Shown here one piece after another: positions 1-7,343 of a stretch of 64,000 nt of DNA. Where the stretch lies: assembly GCF_004297105.1 (NCBI RefSeq), contig NZ_SCVE01000012.1:868001-932000 (forward strand), written 5' to 3'. The notes beneath the pieces were generated by a model. It worked only from the letters and a program-made list of their open reading frames with translations, made no database searches and was not told where the DNA came from. Numbering within the stretch: position 1 is the first letter of the stretch; each line of letters begins with the position of its first letter. The DNA is from Herbiconiux sp. (GTDB lineage Bacteria > Actinomycetota > Actinomycetes > Actinomycetales > Microbacteriaceae). A program made the translations under genes and the position numbers.

Positions 1-1315
1 TCTCGAGGGTGCCGAGCCCGGTGCTCAGCTGATCGGCGCCCGACTGCAGCTGCTGGGTGCCGGCGGCGAGCTGCGACGATCCGGATGCGGCGCTCGCGAT
101 CCCGTTCGTCAGCGTGGGCGCTGAGTCCGCGAGCTGCTGCGTGCCCGTTGCCAGCTGGGAGCCCCCGGATGCCGCGCTCGCGATCCCGGTGCTGAGCGTC
201 GGAGCGCTGTTCGCCAGTTTCTGCGTGCCCGCGGCGAGTTCGGCGCTGCCGGTGGCGAGCGCGCCGATCTTCTGGTTCGTGCTCTGCACGAGGGCGTTGC
301 CGTCGTCGATCGCAGTGCCGACCTGGTCGACCTGGGCGAGGATGGCCGCCTTCTGCTCGTCGGTGAGAGACGTCTGGTTCAGCAGGTCGACGATGTCGGC
401 GCGCGCGGCCGGAACCTGGTCGGCGGCATCCTGAACCTGCGCGGCGAGCTGGGTCGACGCATCGGAGAGCTGCGCGTTGCCGGCGGCCACCTGCTGGGCG
501 CCGTCGTTGAGCTGGTTGGCCTGCGTGGGCAGGTCTGCAGAGCCCGACTGCAGCTGCTGCAGCCCCGAGTTCAGCTGCTGGGCGCCGTCGTTGAGGGCGG
601 ATGCCTGCGACGGGAGGTCGGCCGAGCCGGCCGCGAGCTGCTGGAGTCCCGCGTCGAGCTGGGTGGCTCCCGCGTTCGCGGAGGCGGTGCCCTGGGCGAG
701 CGTCGCCGCGCCATCCGCCGCGCTGGTGGCGCCGTCGGTGAGCTGGGTGGCGCCGTCGACGGCATCGGTGAGATTGGAGCGCACGGTGGCGAAGCCGTCG
801 AGCAGGGTGAGCGCCGCCTGCTTGCCCACCTTCTCGGTGATGCTCGCACGCACCTTCTCGGCCACCTGGCCGGCGATCGTGGTGGCGAGGAAGCTGTTGG
901 TGTCGTTGGTGGTGAGCGTCACCACGGCCTGCGTGGGAGCGTTGCCGCTCGCCGAGGTGAGGGCGCGGGAGAAGTCGGGCCCGAGGCTCAGGATGAAGTC
1001 GAAGCGTCCGTCGCGAACGCCGGCCTCCGCATCCTCGGCGCTCGTGACCTGCCAGCCGACCGAGGCGTCGTCGAGCAGCTGGTCGCGCACCTGGTCGCCG
1101 TAGTTGACGGGCTGGCCGTCGAGCGTCGACCCGGTGTCCTCCACCACGAGCGCCACCGGCACGTCTTTGAGGTTGCCGTAGGGATCGTTGTTGGCCCAGA
1201 GGTAGAGACCCGCATAGAGGATGGGCACGAGCATGAGCGCCACGAGGGCGAGCCGGGCCATGCTCGACGCGGTGAGGCGTTTCAGCTCGGAGGAGACGAG
1301 GGTGAGGATCTTCAT
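1..1315 (-). CDS. YhgE/Pip-family membrane protein, N-terminal part (runs off window)
   Basis: The reverse strand is open from ATG 1315 to the window edge (438 codons). It starts MKILTLVSSELKRLT, followed by a hydrophobic segment at about residues 18-40, then the extracellular start typical of YhgE/Pip proteins (NNDPYGNLKDVPVALV). From about residue 165 on it is a long helical region of QL..GA.QL..G repeats, visible in the DNA as near-duplicated blocks around 60-260 and 480-700. The C-terminal ABC-2-like membrane half lies outside the window. Its ATG overlaps the stop of the ABC-like gene by four bases (ATGA), so translation is probably coupled. YhgE/Pip proteins are linked to phage infection or export, with no settled substrate. 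The family call is solid; the role is not. Confidence 0.88.
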   Translation of the reverse strand, partial: MKILTLVSSELKRLTASSMARLALVALMLVPILYAGLYLWANNDPYGNLKDVPVALVVEDTGSTLDGQPVNYGDQVRDQLLDDASVGWQVTSAEDAEAGVRDGRFDFILSLGPDFSRALTSASGNAPTQAVVTLTTNDTNSFLATTIAGQVAEKVRASITEKVGKQAALTLLDGFATVRSNLTDAVDGATQLTDGATSAADGAATLAQGTASANAGATQLDAGLQQLAAGSADLPSQASALNDGAQQLNSGLQQLQSGSADLPTQANQLNDGAQQVAAGNAQLSDASTQLAAQVQDAADQVPAARADIVDLLNQTSLTDEQKAAILAQVDQVGTAIDDGNALVQSTNQKIGALATGSAELAAGTQKLANSAPTLSTGIASAASGGSQLATGTQQLADSAPTLTNGIASAASGSSQLAAGTQQLQSGADQLSTGLGTLE

Positions 1316-2097
1316 TTTCCGGCTTCTTCGGGTTTTTGGGCTTGGGGTTCTTCGGGGGTGGGCTGGGGCGGATCGGTTGGATGCCTCCGCCCATAGACGC
1401 CCGCCACACCTGAGGCATCCAACCGATCCGCCCCAGCCGGGCCTTGGGGAGTGCTCGCCGGCTGCTTCGGGAGGGGGGTGGGGGTGTTGGCTGGCTCCGG
1501 TTGGGGGAGGAGGGGGAGGGTGATTTCGGCGCTCGGGGCGCCGCAGACGACGAGCACGGCGAAGTCTCGGGCGGCGAGGTCGGAGGCGACGGCGAGCCAG
1601 TCGCGCGGGTCGCCGCCGTGGCGGTCGGGGGCGGTGATGACGAGGCCCTCCACGCCGCGACGGAAGGCGGCGAGCTCGGCCAGGATGCGCACGCGGATCG
1701 CGGCGGGCACGTCGGCGATGCGCACGGCCGCGTAGTCGGAGCCGCCCGCATCCGCGATGGTGGCGGCCACGGTGGCACGGCTCGTCGAGCGGCCGGCGAA
1801 CATGAGTTCCTCGCGCACCACGGTGCGCAGCGGCAGATCGGCGGCGGGCTCGCTCACCTCGGGGGCATCGACGAGGGCGACGCGCTCCTGGATGAGGGCC
1901 GCGTCGTCGACGCCGTCGAGAGTCACCACGCCGCTGTCGCTGCGCATCCGACCGCTCAGGATGAGGGACAGCACGGTGGGCTGGTCGCCCACCTCGGCCT
2001 CGGCGATGGTGACCCGCCCGGTCTCGAAGACGACGGTGCGCTCGGGCAGCGGGATGCCCGCGTGGCCCTTGCTGATGCGGTCGGCGACGATCTTCAT
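1312..2097 (-). CDS. Degenerate ABC-ATPase-like protein carrying a palindromic in-frame insert
   Basis: 261 residues from ATG 2097, which overlaps the TetR stop (ATGA). Order and length resemble a small ABC ATPase: a beta-rich start, a region ending VLSLILSGRM where the Walker A loop should be, a signature-like stretch (DVPAAIRVRILAELAAFRRG) and a Walker-B-like hydrophobic strand (GLVITAPD). No GxxGxGKS/T loop is present, so ATP hydrolysis is doubtful. The last 60 residues are Pro-rich and contain the palindromic element (PAGADRLDASGVAGVYGRR...). It sits between a TetR gene and a YhgE/Pip gene, suggesting a partner or regulator of that membrane protein. It could also be a pseudo-ATPase scaffold. 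A longer reading upstream of 2097 would merely overlap TetR out of frame. Confidence 0.7.
   Translation of the reverse strand: MKIVADRISKGHAGIPLPERTVVFETGRVTIAEAEVGDQPTVLSLILSGRMRSDSGVVTLDGVDDAALIQERVALVDAPEVSEPAADLPLRTVVREELMFAGRSTSRATVAATIADAGGSDYAAVRIADVPAAIRVRILAELAAFRRGVEGLVITAPDRHGGDPRDWLAVASDLAARDFAVLVVCGAPSAEITLPLLPQPEPANTPTPLPKQPASTPQGPAGADRLDASGVAGVYGRRHPTDPPQPTPEEPQAQKPEEAGK
1361..1438. repeat. Palindromic in-frame coding element, copy A
   Basis: A perfect 27-bp inverted repeat (1361-1387 and 1412-1438) flanks a 24-base centre (1388-1411). On the coding (minus) strand the centre contains GGTGTGGCGGGCGTC followed by TATGGGC. It lies inside the C-terminal, Pro-rich end of the ABC-like gene and is translated as about 26 residues around ASGVAGVYG. 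A second copy at 18597-18674 has nearly the same centre but different, still complementary arms. Confidence 0.9.
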
Positions 2098-2741
2098 GCG
2101 TGAGGTCCTTCGGTGACGGTGGAGCTCTCGATGCCGTCGACGACGTGCGCGGCATCCTGCCAGGACAGGCCGGCGACCGAGAGGCCCACCGACATCACGA
2201 GACGCCGCGCCTCGGCCTCGGTGAGGTCGGCGCGCACGGCCTCGTCGAGCACCGCGATCGCGGCGTCCTCCACGAGTCGCGCCACGCTCTCCGCGGCGAT
2301 GTCGGACCGGAACCAGCCGCCCGCCACGCCCCCGCGCACCGCCTGGCGAACGGAGGAGCGCACGGGCACGAGCGCCTCGGCGATGGTCTTCTCGAGCGGG
2401 CCGTGCACCGCGAGCTGGGCGAGCACGCGCACCTGCTGCACCTCGCCCCACATCGCGGCGCCCACAAGTGCGAGGTGGACGCGCGGATCGGGGTCGTGCA
2501 CGTCGGCCAGCGCCGCCGAGATGCGTGCCCCGCCGCGCACGAGAAGCTCGGCGAGCAGCTCGTCGCGGGAGGCGAAGTGACCGTAGATGGCGCGGCGCGA
2601 GAGCCCGGCCTCGGTGGCAACGGCGTCGAGCGACGACTCGGGATCGCGGCGGAACACGAGGGCGGCCGCGGCGAGGATGGCCTCGCGGTTCTCGAGGGCG
2701 TCTTTCCGCAGAGCGCGCGGGTGATTCAGAGTGTCAGGCAC
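2094..2741 (-). CDS. TetR/AcrR-family transcriptional regulator
   Basis: 215 residues. The N-terminal helix-turn-helix is clear (REAILAAAALVF, then LDAVATEAGLSRRAIYGHF at about residues 38-56); the ligand-binding C-terminal half is divergent, as usual. First gene of a three-gene overlapping operon with the ABC-like protein and YhgE/Pip protein. A 30-base palindrome (2753-2782) lies 12 bases upstream of the ATG, so the protein probably represses its own operon. The inducer is unknown. Confidence 0.92.
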   Translation of the reverse strand: MPDTLNHPRALRKDALENREAILAAAALVFRRDPESSLDAVATEAGLSRRAIYGHFASRDELLAELLVRGGARISAALADVHDPDPRVHLALVGAAMWGEVQQVRVLAQLAVHGPLEKTIAEALVPVRSSVRQAVRGGVAGGWFRSDIAAESVARLVEDAAIAVLDEAVRADLTEAEARRLVMSVGLSVAGLSWQDAAHVVDGIESSTVTEGPHA

Positions 2742-2752
2742 CCCCCGATCGT

Positions 2753-2782
2753 ACTAACTTGCACACACCTGTGCAAGTTAGT
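2753..2782. promoter_or_regulatory. Probable TetR operator
   Basis: Perfect 12-bp inverted repeat ACTAACTTGCAC / GTGCAAGTTAGT (2753-2764 and 2771-2782) with a 6-base spacer, directly upstream of the TetR gene starting at 2741. Size, symmetry and position fit a TetR-family autoregulatory operator. Confidence 0.8.
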
Positions 2783-2797
2783 GCATCGAATCCTCAG

Positions 2798-2824
2798 CGA
2801 GTTGCCACAAGTTGTGGCAACTCG
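2798..2824. terminator. 27-base palindrome downstream of the channel gene
   Basis: CGAGTTGCCACAA (2798-2810) and TTGTGGCAACTCG (2812-2824) are perfect inverted repeats around one base. As RNA this folds as an 11-bp stem with a 5-base loop. It lies 40 bases after the stop of the yfeO-like gene and 15 bases upstream of the TetR operator. It has no T tract, so it is either an actinobacterial-type terminator for the channel gene or a second protein-binding site. Confidence 0.5.
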
Positions 2825-2863
2825 CCCCGCCAGCCCACAACTTCGGTCAACTCGGGGAGGGGG

Positions 2864-4168
2864 TCAAGGGTTCGCGGGCACGGGTTGGGGTGCATCCTTG
2901 GAGACGATCATCTCGGGCGCCTTCGTAACGATCAGCCAGGCCGGAAGGATGGCGATGCACAGCAGCGGGATCACGATCACGTTGCCGCTCACGAGCGCCG
3001 CGATGAAGAGCGCGATCCAGCCGTCGCGACTGATGGCGAGCACGACACCGAGCACTCCGCACGCAACCGCGAGAGTGAGGGGCACGCCGGGAACGAGGAC
3101 GTTCACGAGGATGCCCACCGCAACCCCGATGAACACCGCGGGGAAGATGTGTCCGCCTCGGAACCCCGCCGCGGCCGCTACCGCGAGGGCGGCGAACTTC
3201 ACGAGGATCACGATCACGAGCTGCCCGATGCCGTACTGATCGCGGTCGGCGAGCAGCTCGGCCATCTGCGAGAGCCCCTTGAACAGCGTCACCTCCCCGC
3301 CGATCGCGCCCAGGATGCCGAGCACCATGCCGCCGAGGGTGATGTAGAGGATGGGGTTCTTGAGGCCGTGGAAGAGGGGGTGCAGCATCCGGAACAGCAC
3401 GACGCAGACGACCCCGGCCGCTGCGGCGACGGCGGCCACGATCGCGCCGCTCAGGAGATCGATCGGCGCGATGCTGGTGTACGCAGGCAGGGACACCGCG
3501 AACGACGGCCGGGCGAGCAGGGTCATGGTGATCGACCCGGCGCCCGCGGAGACGAGGGGCAGGAAGAGGCGATCCCACAGTGCCCCGCCGGTGGGTCGGG
3601 CGGCCACGATGCCGGTGAGGATGAGAGCCGCCGCGATCGGGCTGCCGAACAGCGCTCCGACGGTGCCCGCGGCAGCCATGACCATGGCGAGCTCGCCCGG
3701 GATGCGCGGGAAGAACCGGGCGCCCACCGCGACGAGCAGCCCCGAGTTGATGGCGATGATCGGGCTCTCCGGGCCGAGGCTGACGCCGCCGGCGAGGCCG
3801 AGCACCGCCACGAGTGCGAGCGAGGGCAGGGTGGCGACGCGCTGTGGCGGGCCGATCAGGTCGGTCGCCGCGGAGTCCTGGCCGCCGTGGCCCGGCACGA
3901 ATTTCACCACGAGTCCGACGGCGAGGCCGGTGAGGGTCAGCACGCCGAAGATCCACCAGCCGTTCGAGGGGTCGATACCGGCCGCGTGAGGGAGGGCGTC
4001 CCAGAGGCCGTGCTCGAGCAGGCTCGCCAGCTCTTCGAGGGCGTAGAGCACGAGTGCCGACACGATGCCCACCACGAGGGCCGGCAGAGCCATCACGACG
4101 AGGGTGCGCACCGCGGGGCCCGAGGCGGGCGGGGAAGAGACGACGGGGGTCTTCACGGGGGCCAGCAT
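2864..4168 (-). CDS. yfeO: YfeO-type ion channel of the ClC superfamily
   Basis: 434 residues, about ten hydrophobic segments, integral membrane. Signatures of the ClC fold are present in YfeO form: GVSLGPESPIIAINSG (about 127-142), where classic ClC proteins have GREGP, and GFRGGHIFPAVFIGVAVG (about 340-357), corresponding to the GxFxP region. The end (LAISRDGWIALF...IPLLCIAILPAWLIV) closely resembles E. coli YfeO from memory. Transport activity and ion are not established for this subfamily. The gene is divergent from the zinc-finger gene, 80 bases away. The MLAPVKTP start leaves a short cytoplasmic leader before the first membrane helix. Confidence 0.82.
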   Translation of the reverse strand: MLAPVKTPVVSSPPASGPAVRTLVVMALPALVVGIVSALVLYALEELASLLEHGLWDALPHAAGIDPSNGWWIFGVLTLTGLAVGLVVKFVPGHGGQDSAATDLIGPPQRVATLPSLALVAVLGLAGGVSLGPESPIIAINSGLLVAVGARFFPRIPGELAMVMAAAGTVGALFGSPIAAALILTGIVAARPTGGALWDRLFLPLVSAGAGSITMTLLARPSFAVSLPAYTSIAPIDLLSGAIVAAVAAAAGVVCVVLFRMLHPLFHGLKNPILYITLGGMVLGILGAIGGEVTLFKGLSQMAELLADRDQYGIGQLVIVILVKFAALAVAAAAGFRGGHIFPAVFIGVAVGILVNVLVPGVPLTLAVACGVLGVVLAISRDGWIALFIAALVSGNVIVIPLLCIAILPAWLIVTKAPEMIVSKDAPQPVPANP

Positions 4169-4236
4169 AGTGGCCGGGTCGCCCGCGACGAGCGGGTGTC
4201 CCCGCGGAGACCCTGGTCGTGCGACGTGCGGCGGCC

Positions 4237-4242
4237 TACGAT
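4237..4242 (+). promoter_or_regulatory. -10 box for a leaderless transcript (UBP zinc-finger gene)
   Basis: TACGAT lies six bases before ATG 4249 with no Shine-Dalgarno sequence between. This is the TANNNT spacing expected for leaderless transcription in actinobacteria. Confidence 0.55.
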
Positions 4243-4248
4243 CCTGCT

Positions 4249-4611
4249 ATGACGAGCGACGGCGTGACGAATGACGGCATCGACGTGAACGCGGTTCCGA
4301 GCGGCCCCGGATGCGCCGACTGCGATCCGCAGACCGGCTGGTGGTTGCACCTCCGCCGATGCGCCGAGTGCGGCCACATCGGATGCTGTGACAGCTCGCC
4401 CTCGCAGCACGCCACCGCGCATTACGCGCGCACGGGGCATCCGGTGATCCAGAGCTACGAGCCGGGCGAGGACTGGATGTGGGACTTCGCCACCGCCGAC
4501 TACGTCGAGGGGCCGCCGCTCGCCGCGCCGCGCCACCATCCGCTCGATCAGCCGGTTCCGGGGCCCACGGGCCATGTGCCGCAGAATTGGCAGTCGCTGC
4601 TGCACGAGTAG
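4249..4611 (+). CDS. UBP-type zinc-finger domain protein
   Basis: 120 residues. Cys and His pattern of a ZnF-UBP domain: GCADCDPQTGWWLHLRRC (Cys22, 25, 38), AECGHIGCCDSSPSQHATAH (Cys41, 46/47; His54, 58) and HYARTGHPVIQSYEPGEDW (His64). In eukaryotes this fold binds the ubiquitin C terminus; free-standing bacterial versions are common in actinobacteria and their function is unknown. The ATG at 4249 is chosen because a TANNNT box sits six bases upstream and the domain begins soon after. An upstream in-frame start at 4219 would add ten unsupported residues. Transcribed divergently from yfeO. Confidence 0.87.
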   Translation: MTSDGVTNDGIDVNAVPSGPGCADCDPQTGWWLHLRRCAECGHIGCCDSSPSQHATAHYARTGHPVIQSYEPGEDWMWDFATADYVEGPPLAAPRHHPLDQPVPGPTGHVPQNWQSLLHE

Positions 4612-4671
4612 ACGACGGCGGGTCGGCGGAGGCCGGTGCCGACCCTCGGTACGCATGTGTTCGAGCTTCCT

Positions 4672-4712
4672 TTCGACCACGGGGGTCGAATGCCGGCCGG
4701 GGCGTCTAGAGT
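4672..4712 (+). promoter_or_regulatory. Candidate promoter with palindrome before the LuxR regulator
   Basis: TTCGACC (4672-4678) and GGTCGAA (4684-4690) form a 7-bp inverted repeat, 5-base spacer, followed by a TAGAGT -10-like box at 4707-4712, 56 bases before the GTG start at 4769. The palindrome overlaps where the -35 region should be, which would suit repressor or activator binding. Predicted by eye only. Confidence 0.4.
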
Positions 4713-4768
4713 TCACCGAAGACGTCTGCGTCCGGGGGGAGCGCCAGGCGGGCACTGGAGGTGGTCTC

Positions 4769-7303
4769 GTGGGCGACGGCGGAATTCTGCGGCGAACCGA
4801 GGTCGAGGTCGCGGTGGCTGCTCTCCTGGGCGGCACGGGGGTGTTCGTGCTCGGTGAGCGCGGCAGCGGGCGCTCCCACTTCATCCGGGCGGTCGTGGCG
4901 CGTCTCGATGAGGCCTCCCGCCGTCGGCTCCTGCGAGCAGACGGTCTGCAGCAGCTGGATGAGGGCCGCGCGGCGCAGTTCGCCCAGGCCGTCGTGCAGG
5001 GCGGCCGGGTTCCGCTCGTGGCGGCCCTCGCCCGGGAGCCGCTGCCGAGGCCGCTTGCTCGACTGATCGACGAACGGTCCGCCATCACGGTGCATCTCGG
5101 CCCGGTGGCGGCCGGCGAACTGCTCGGGTGGACGGAGGAGTTGATCGGCGGCCCGCTCGATCCCGAGTCCGTCGCGGGCGTGGTGCCGTGGCGTGGTGGA
5201 GCCGACCTCGCACTGTTCCACGAGTCGGTCGCCACGGCACGGCGCACTGGCGCGCTCGCGATGGCCGGCGGCGTCTGGCGACTGAGCGACGGCCATCGGG
5301 CGGCGCCGCAGCTGCGCGACCTCGCCCTGTCGCGATTCCATGCGGTGCAGCCGCTCAGCGCCGCCCGCGAGGAGCTGCTCGAACTGGTCGCGCTCGCCCC
5401 GGAGCTCGCCGTGCGCTCGCTGGAGGAGGCGTCGGCGCGACTCGGCATCCGAACCGACGTCCTGGCCGAGTTCGAGCGACTCGAGCAGACCGGCATGATC
5501 GAGGTGCTCGGCAGCGCCGGAGACCTGCGGATCCGCATCCGCGACGGCGTGGTGGAGCTGGTGCTGGCCCGGTCGATGAGTGCGCTGCGCCGACAGCGGC
5601 TCAGCGGTATGGCCGTCGACGTGCTGGAGACGATCCCGCAGAGTCTCCTCACCCCGCGGGAGACGATCATTCTGGCCCGCTACTCGCTGATGCTCGGGCG
5701 CACACCGGATGCGGTGCTCGTGGCGCGTGCGGCCGTGGCGTCGTTCCGCGAGCCCGATTCCGGGCTCACTCGGCAGCTCGCCGAAGCCGCGGTCGCTCTT
5801 GCCGGAGGGTTCGACGCGGAGGTGGTGCTGGCCGCGGCGGAGTCGCAGCTCGGCCACTCCGATCTGGCGTTGGCCCGGCTCGAGCAGCTGGTGACCGAAG
5901 CCGAGGGCGACGTGCAGCGCAGCCAATCGGTGGCGACGCTCATCGCGCTCGTCCAGGAGCGGGTCGCCTCGCCCGCGTGGGCGCTCGACGATTCGCGGTC
6001 CGCCGCAGCGGCGGGGCTCGTCGATCCGTCGGCGTTCGCTCATGTCAACGCGACGAGGGGACTCATCCTTCAGGCCCTCGGGGACACCGCGGGGGCGGCG
6101 CAGCTGCTCGAACCCGCGATCGGGGGCCTCGAGGGCGCGGCTCTCCTGCAGGCCCACCTGGCCGTCAGCCACGTCGCCATGCTGAGCGGCCGGTTCGCGC
6201 GTGCCCACGAGGCGCTGGATGCCGGCAGGGCCATCCTCGAGCAGTCGGGCCAGGACGCCTCGGGCGTCGAACTCAGTCGCGCCGTGGTGCTGAGCTACGA
6301 GGGCCGCATCCCGGAGTCACTCGCTCTCGCGGAGGCATTCCGGGCGTCGGCGACCACCTTCGGCCAGTGGATCCCGCAGGCGCTCTGCACCTGGGGCATC
6401 GGAGGCCTCCTGCTCTCGATGGGCTGCGCGGAGGAGGCGGCGGTGGAACTGCGCGCCGCCATCGCCCTCATGGAGAAGGTCGGAACCGACCGCACCGCTC
6501 GGCTCGTGCGCACCGACCTCGCCCGCGCCCTGGCCATGGGCGGCGACGCGGAGGCCGCCCGGGCCGCCCTCGACCCGGCTGTGGCCCCGTCGTCGCTCGA
6601 CTTCCTCGACGCACGGCGGCGTCAGGCCCTGGCCTGGATCGCCGCGGCGGAGAACCGCACTGCGGATGCCGCGGCCGACTTCATTCGCGCGGCCGACACC
6701 TACCGCGCGAACGGCCATGAGCTGCCGGAGCTGACCTGTCTCTCTGAAGCGGCGCGGGTCGGCTCTGCGCGGAGGGTCGTCGACCGCGTGGAGACCATCT
6801 CGCGCATCGCTGAGGGCGATTTCGTGGCGATGACCGTGCGGCACGTTCGTGCGCTCGCCGCCTGGGAGGCGACGAGCGGTGACGAGGAGCTGGCGCAGGA
6901 GTTCCTGGCCGTCGGCTCAGAAGCGGCCCGCCTTGTGGTGCACATCGAGGCGGCGGAGGCCTACGCGACGGCCTCGAGCATCCTGTCGGCCGTCGGCGAC
7001 GCCCGCGAGATGGCCGCGGCCGACCGCTTGGCCGCCGAGCAACTCGCGCTCTGCGGTCTCGAGCGCTCACCTCTTCGGGGTGCGCACGTGTCTGCCGCCA
7101 GCCGGCTCTCCGTCCGGGAGTCGGAGATCGCGGCGCTCGCCGCGGCCGGCCACGCCAACCGCGAGATCGCGGCCGAGCTCGTGCTGTCGATCCGCACGGT
7201 CGAGACCCACCTCCTCCGCGTCTACAAGAAGCTGGGCATCCGTGGCCGCTCGGAACTGGCGACAGCTCTCGAGCATCCGGTCGTCGACCGTGCGCCCCGC
7301 TGA
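4769..7303 (+). CDS. Large LuxR-family (LAL-type) transcriptional regulator
   Basis: 844 residues from GTG 4769, chosen because GGAGGT precedes it by seven bases and the conserved NTP-binding start follows at once. Walker-A-like loop GERGSGRSHF at residues 29-38; then an AAA-like segment, a winged-helix-like part (about 215-285), a long alanine-rich helical-repeat region of TPR type (about 300-770), and a C-terminal LuxR HTH (LSVRESEIAALAAAGHANRE ... SIRTVETHLLRVYKKLGI, about 785-840). This matches the MalT/LAL layout: ATP-dependent sensor with C-terminal DNA binding. The Walker loop ends in RS rather than KS/T, so nucleotide handling may be altered. No obvious target gene is adjacent. Convergent with the WYL regulator. 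Confidence 0.88.
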   Translation: MGDGGILRRTEVEVAVAALLGGTGVFVLGERGSGRSHFIRAVVARLDEASRRRLLRADGLQQLDEGRAAQFAQAVVQGGRVPLVAALAREPLPRPLARLIDERSAITVHLGPVAAGELLGWTEELIGGPLDPESVAGVVPWRGGADLALFHESVATARRTGALAMAGGVWRLSDGHRAAPQLRDLALSRFHAVQPLSAAREELLELVALAPELAVRSLEEASARLGIRTDVLAEFERLEQTGMIEVLGSAGDLRIRIRDGVVELVLARSMSALRRQRLSGMAVDVLETIPQSLLTPRETIILARYSLMLGRTPDAVLVARAAVASFREPDSGLTRQLAEAAVALAGGFDAEVVLAAAESQLGHSDLALARLEQLVTEAEGDVQRSQSVATLIALVQERVASPAWALDDSRSAAAAGLVDPSAFAHVNATRGLILQALGDTAGAAQLLEPAIGGLEGAALLQAHLAVSHVAMLSGRFARAHEALDAGRAILEQSGQDASGVELSRAVVLSYEGRIPESLALAEAFRASATTFGQWIPQALCTWGIGGLLLSMGCAEEAAVELRAAIALMEKVGTDRTARLVRTDLARALAMGGDAEAARAALDPAVAPSSLDFLDARRRQALAWIAAAENRTADAAADFIRAADTYRANGHELPELTCLSEAARVGSARRVVDRVETISRIAEGDFVAMTVRHVRALAAWEATSGDEELAQEFLAVGSEAARLVVHIEAAEAYATASSILSAVGDAREMAAADRLAAEQLALCGLERSPLRGAHVSAASRLSVRESEIAALAAAGHANREIAAELVLSIRTVETHLLRVYKKLGIRGRSELATALEHPVVDRAPR

Positions 7304-7343
7304 GGCGCCGCCAGCGCCCTGCAGGAGTCGAGCTCGACGATCT

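Noticed and set aside
57-840. Possible tandem repeat or CRISPR-like array
   Set aside because: Repeats are unequal, in coding frame and encode QL..GA helices; no constant repeat with unique spacers.
1-1103. Plus-strand open frames across the first kilobase
   Set aside because: They mirror the repeats of the minus-strand YhgE/Pip gene and give Ser/Ala/Trp-rich low-complexity protein.
2098-2451. N-terminal extension of the ABC-like protein
   Set aside because: It overlaps the TetR gene out of frame and reads as Arg/Gly/Ala-rich noise; the ATGA overlap supports 2097.
4153-6208. Long minus-strand frames opposite the LuxR gene
   Set aside because: Composition is Arg/Ser/Pro-rich shadow of the plus-strand coding frame; no domain.
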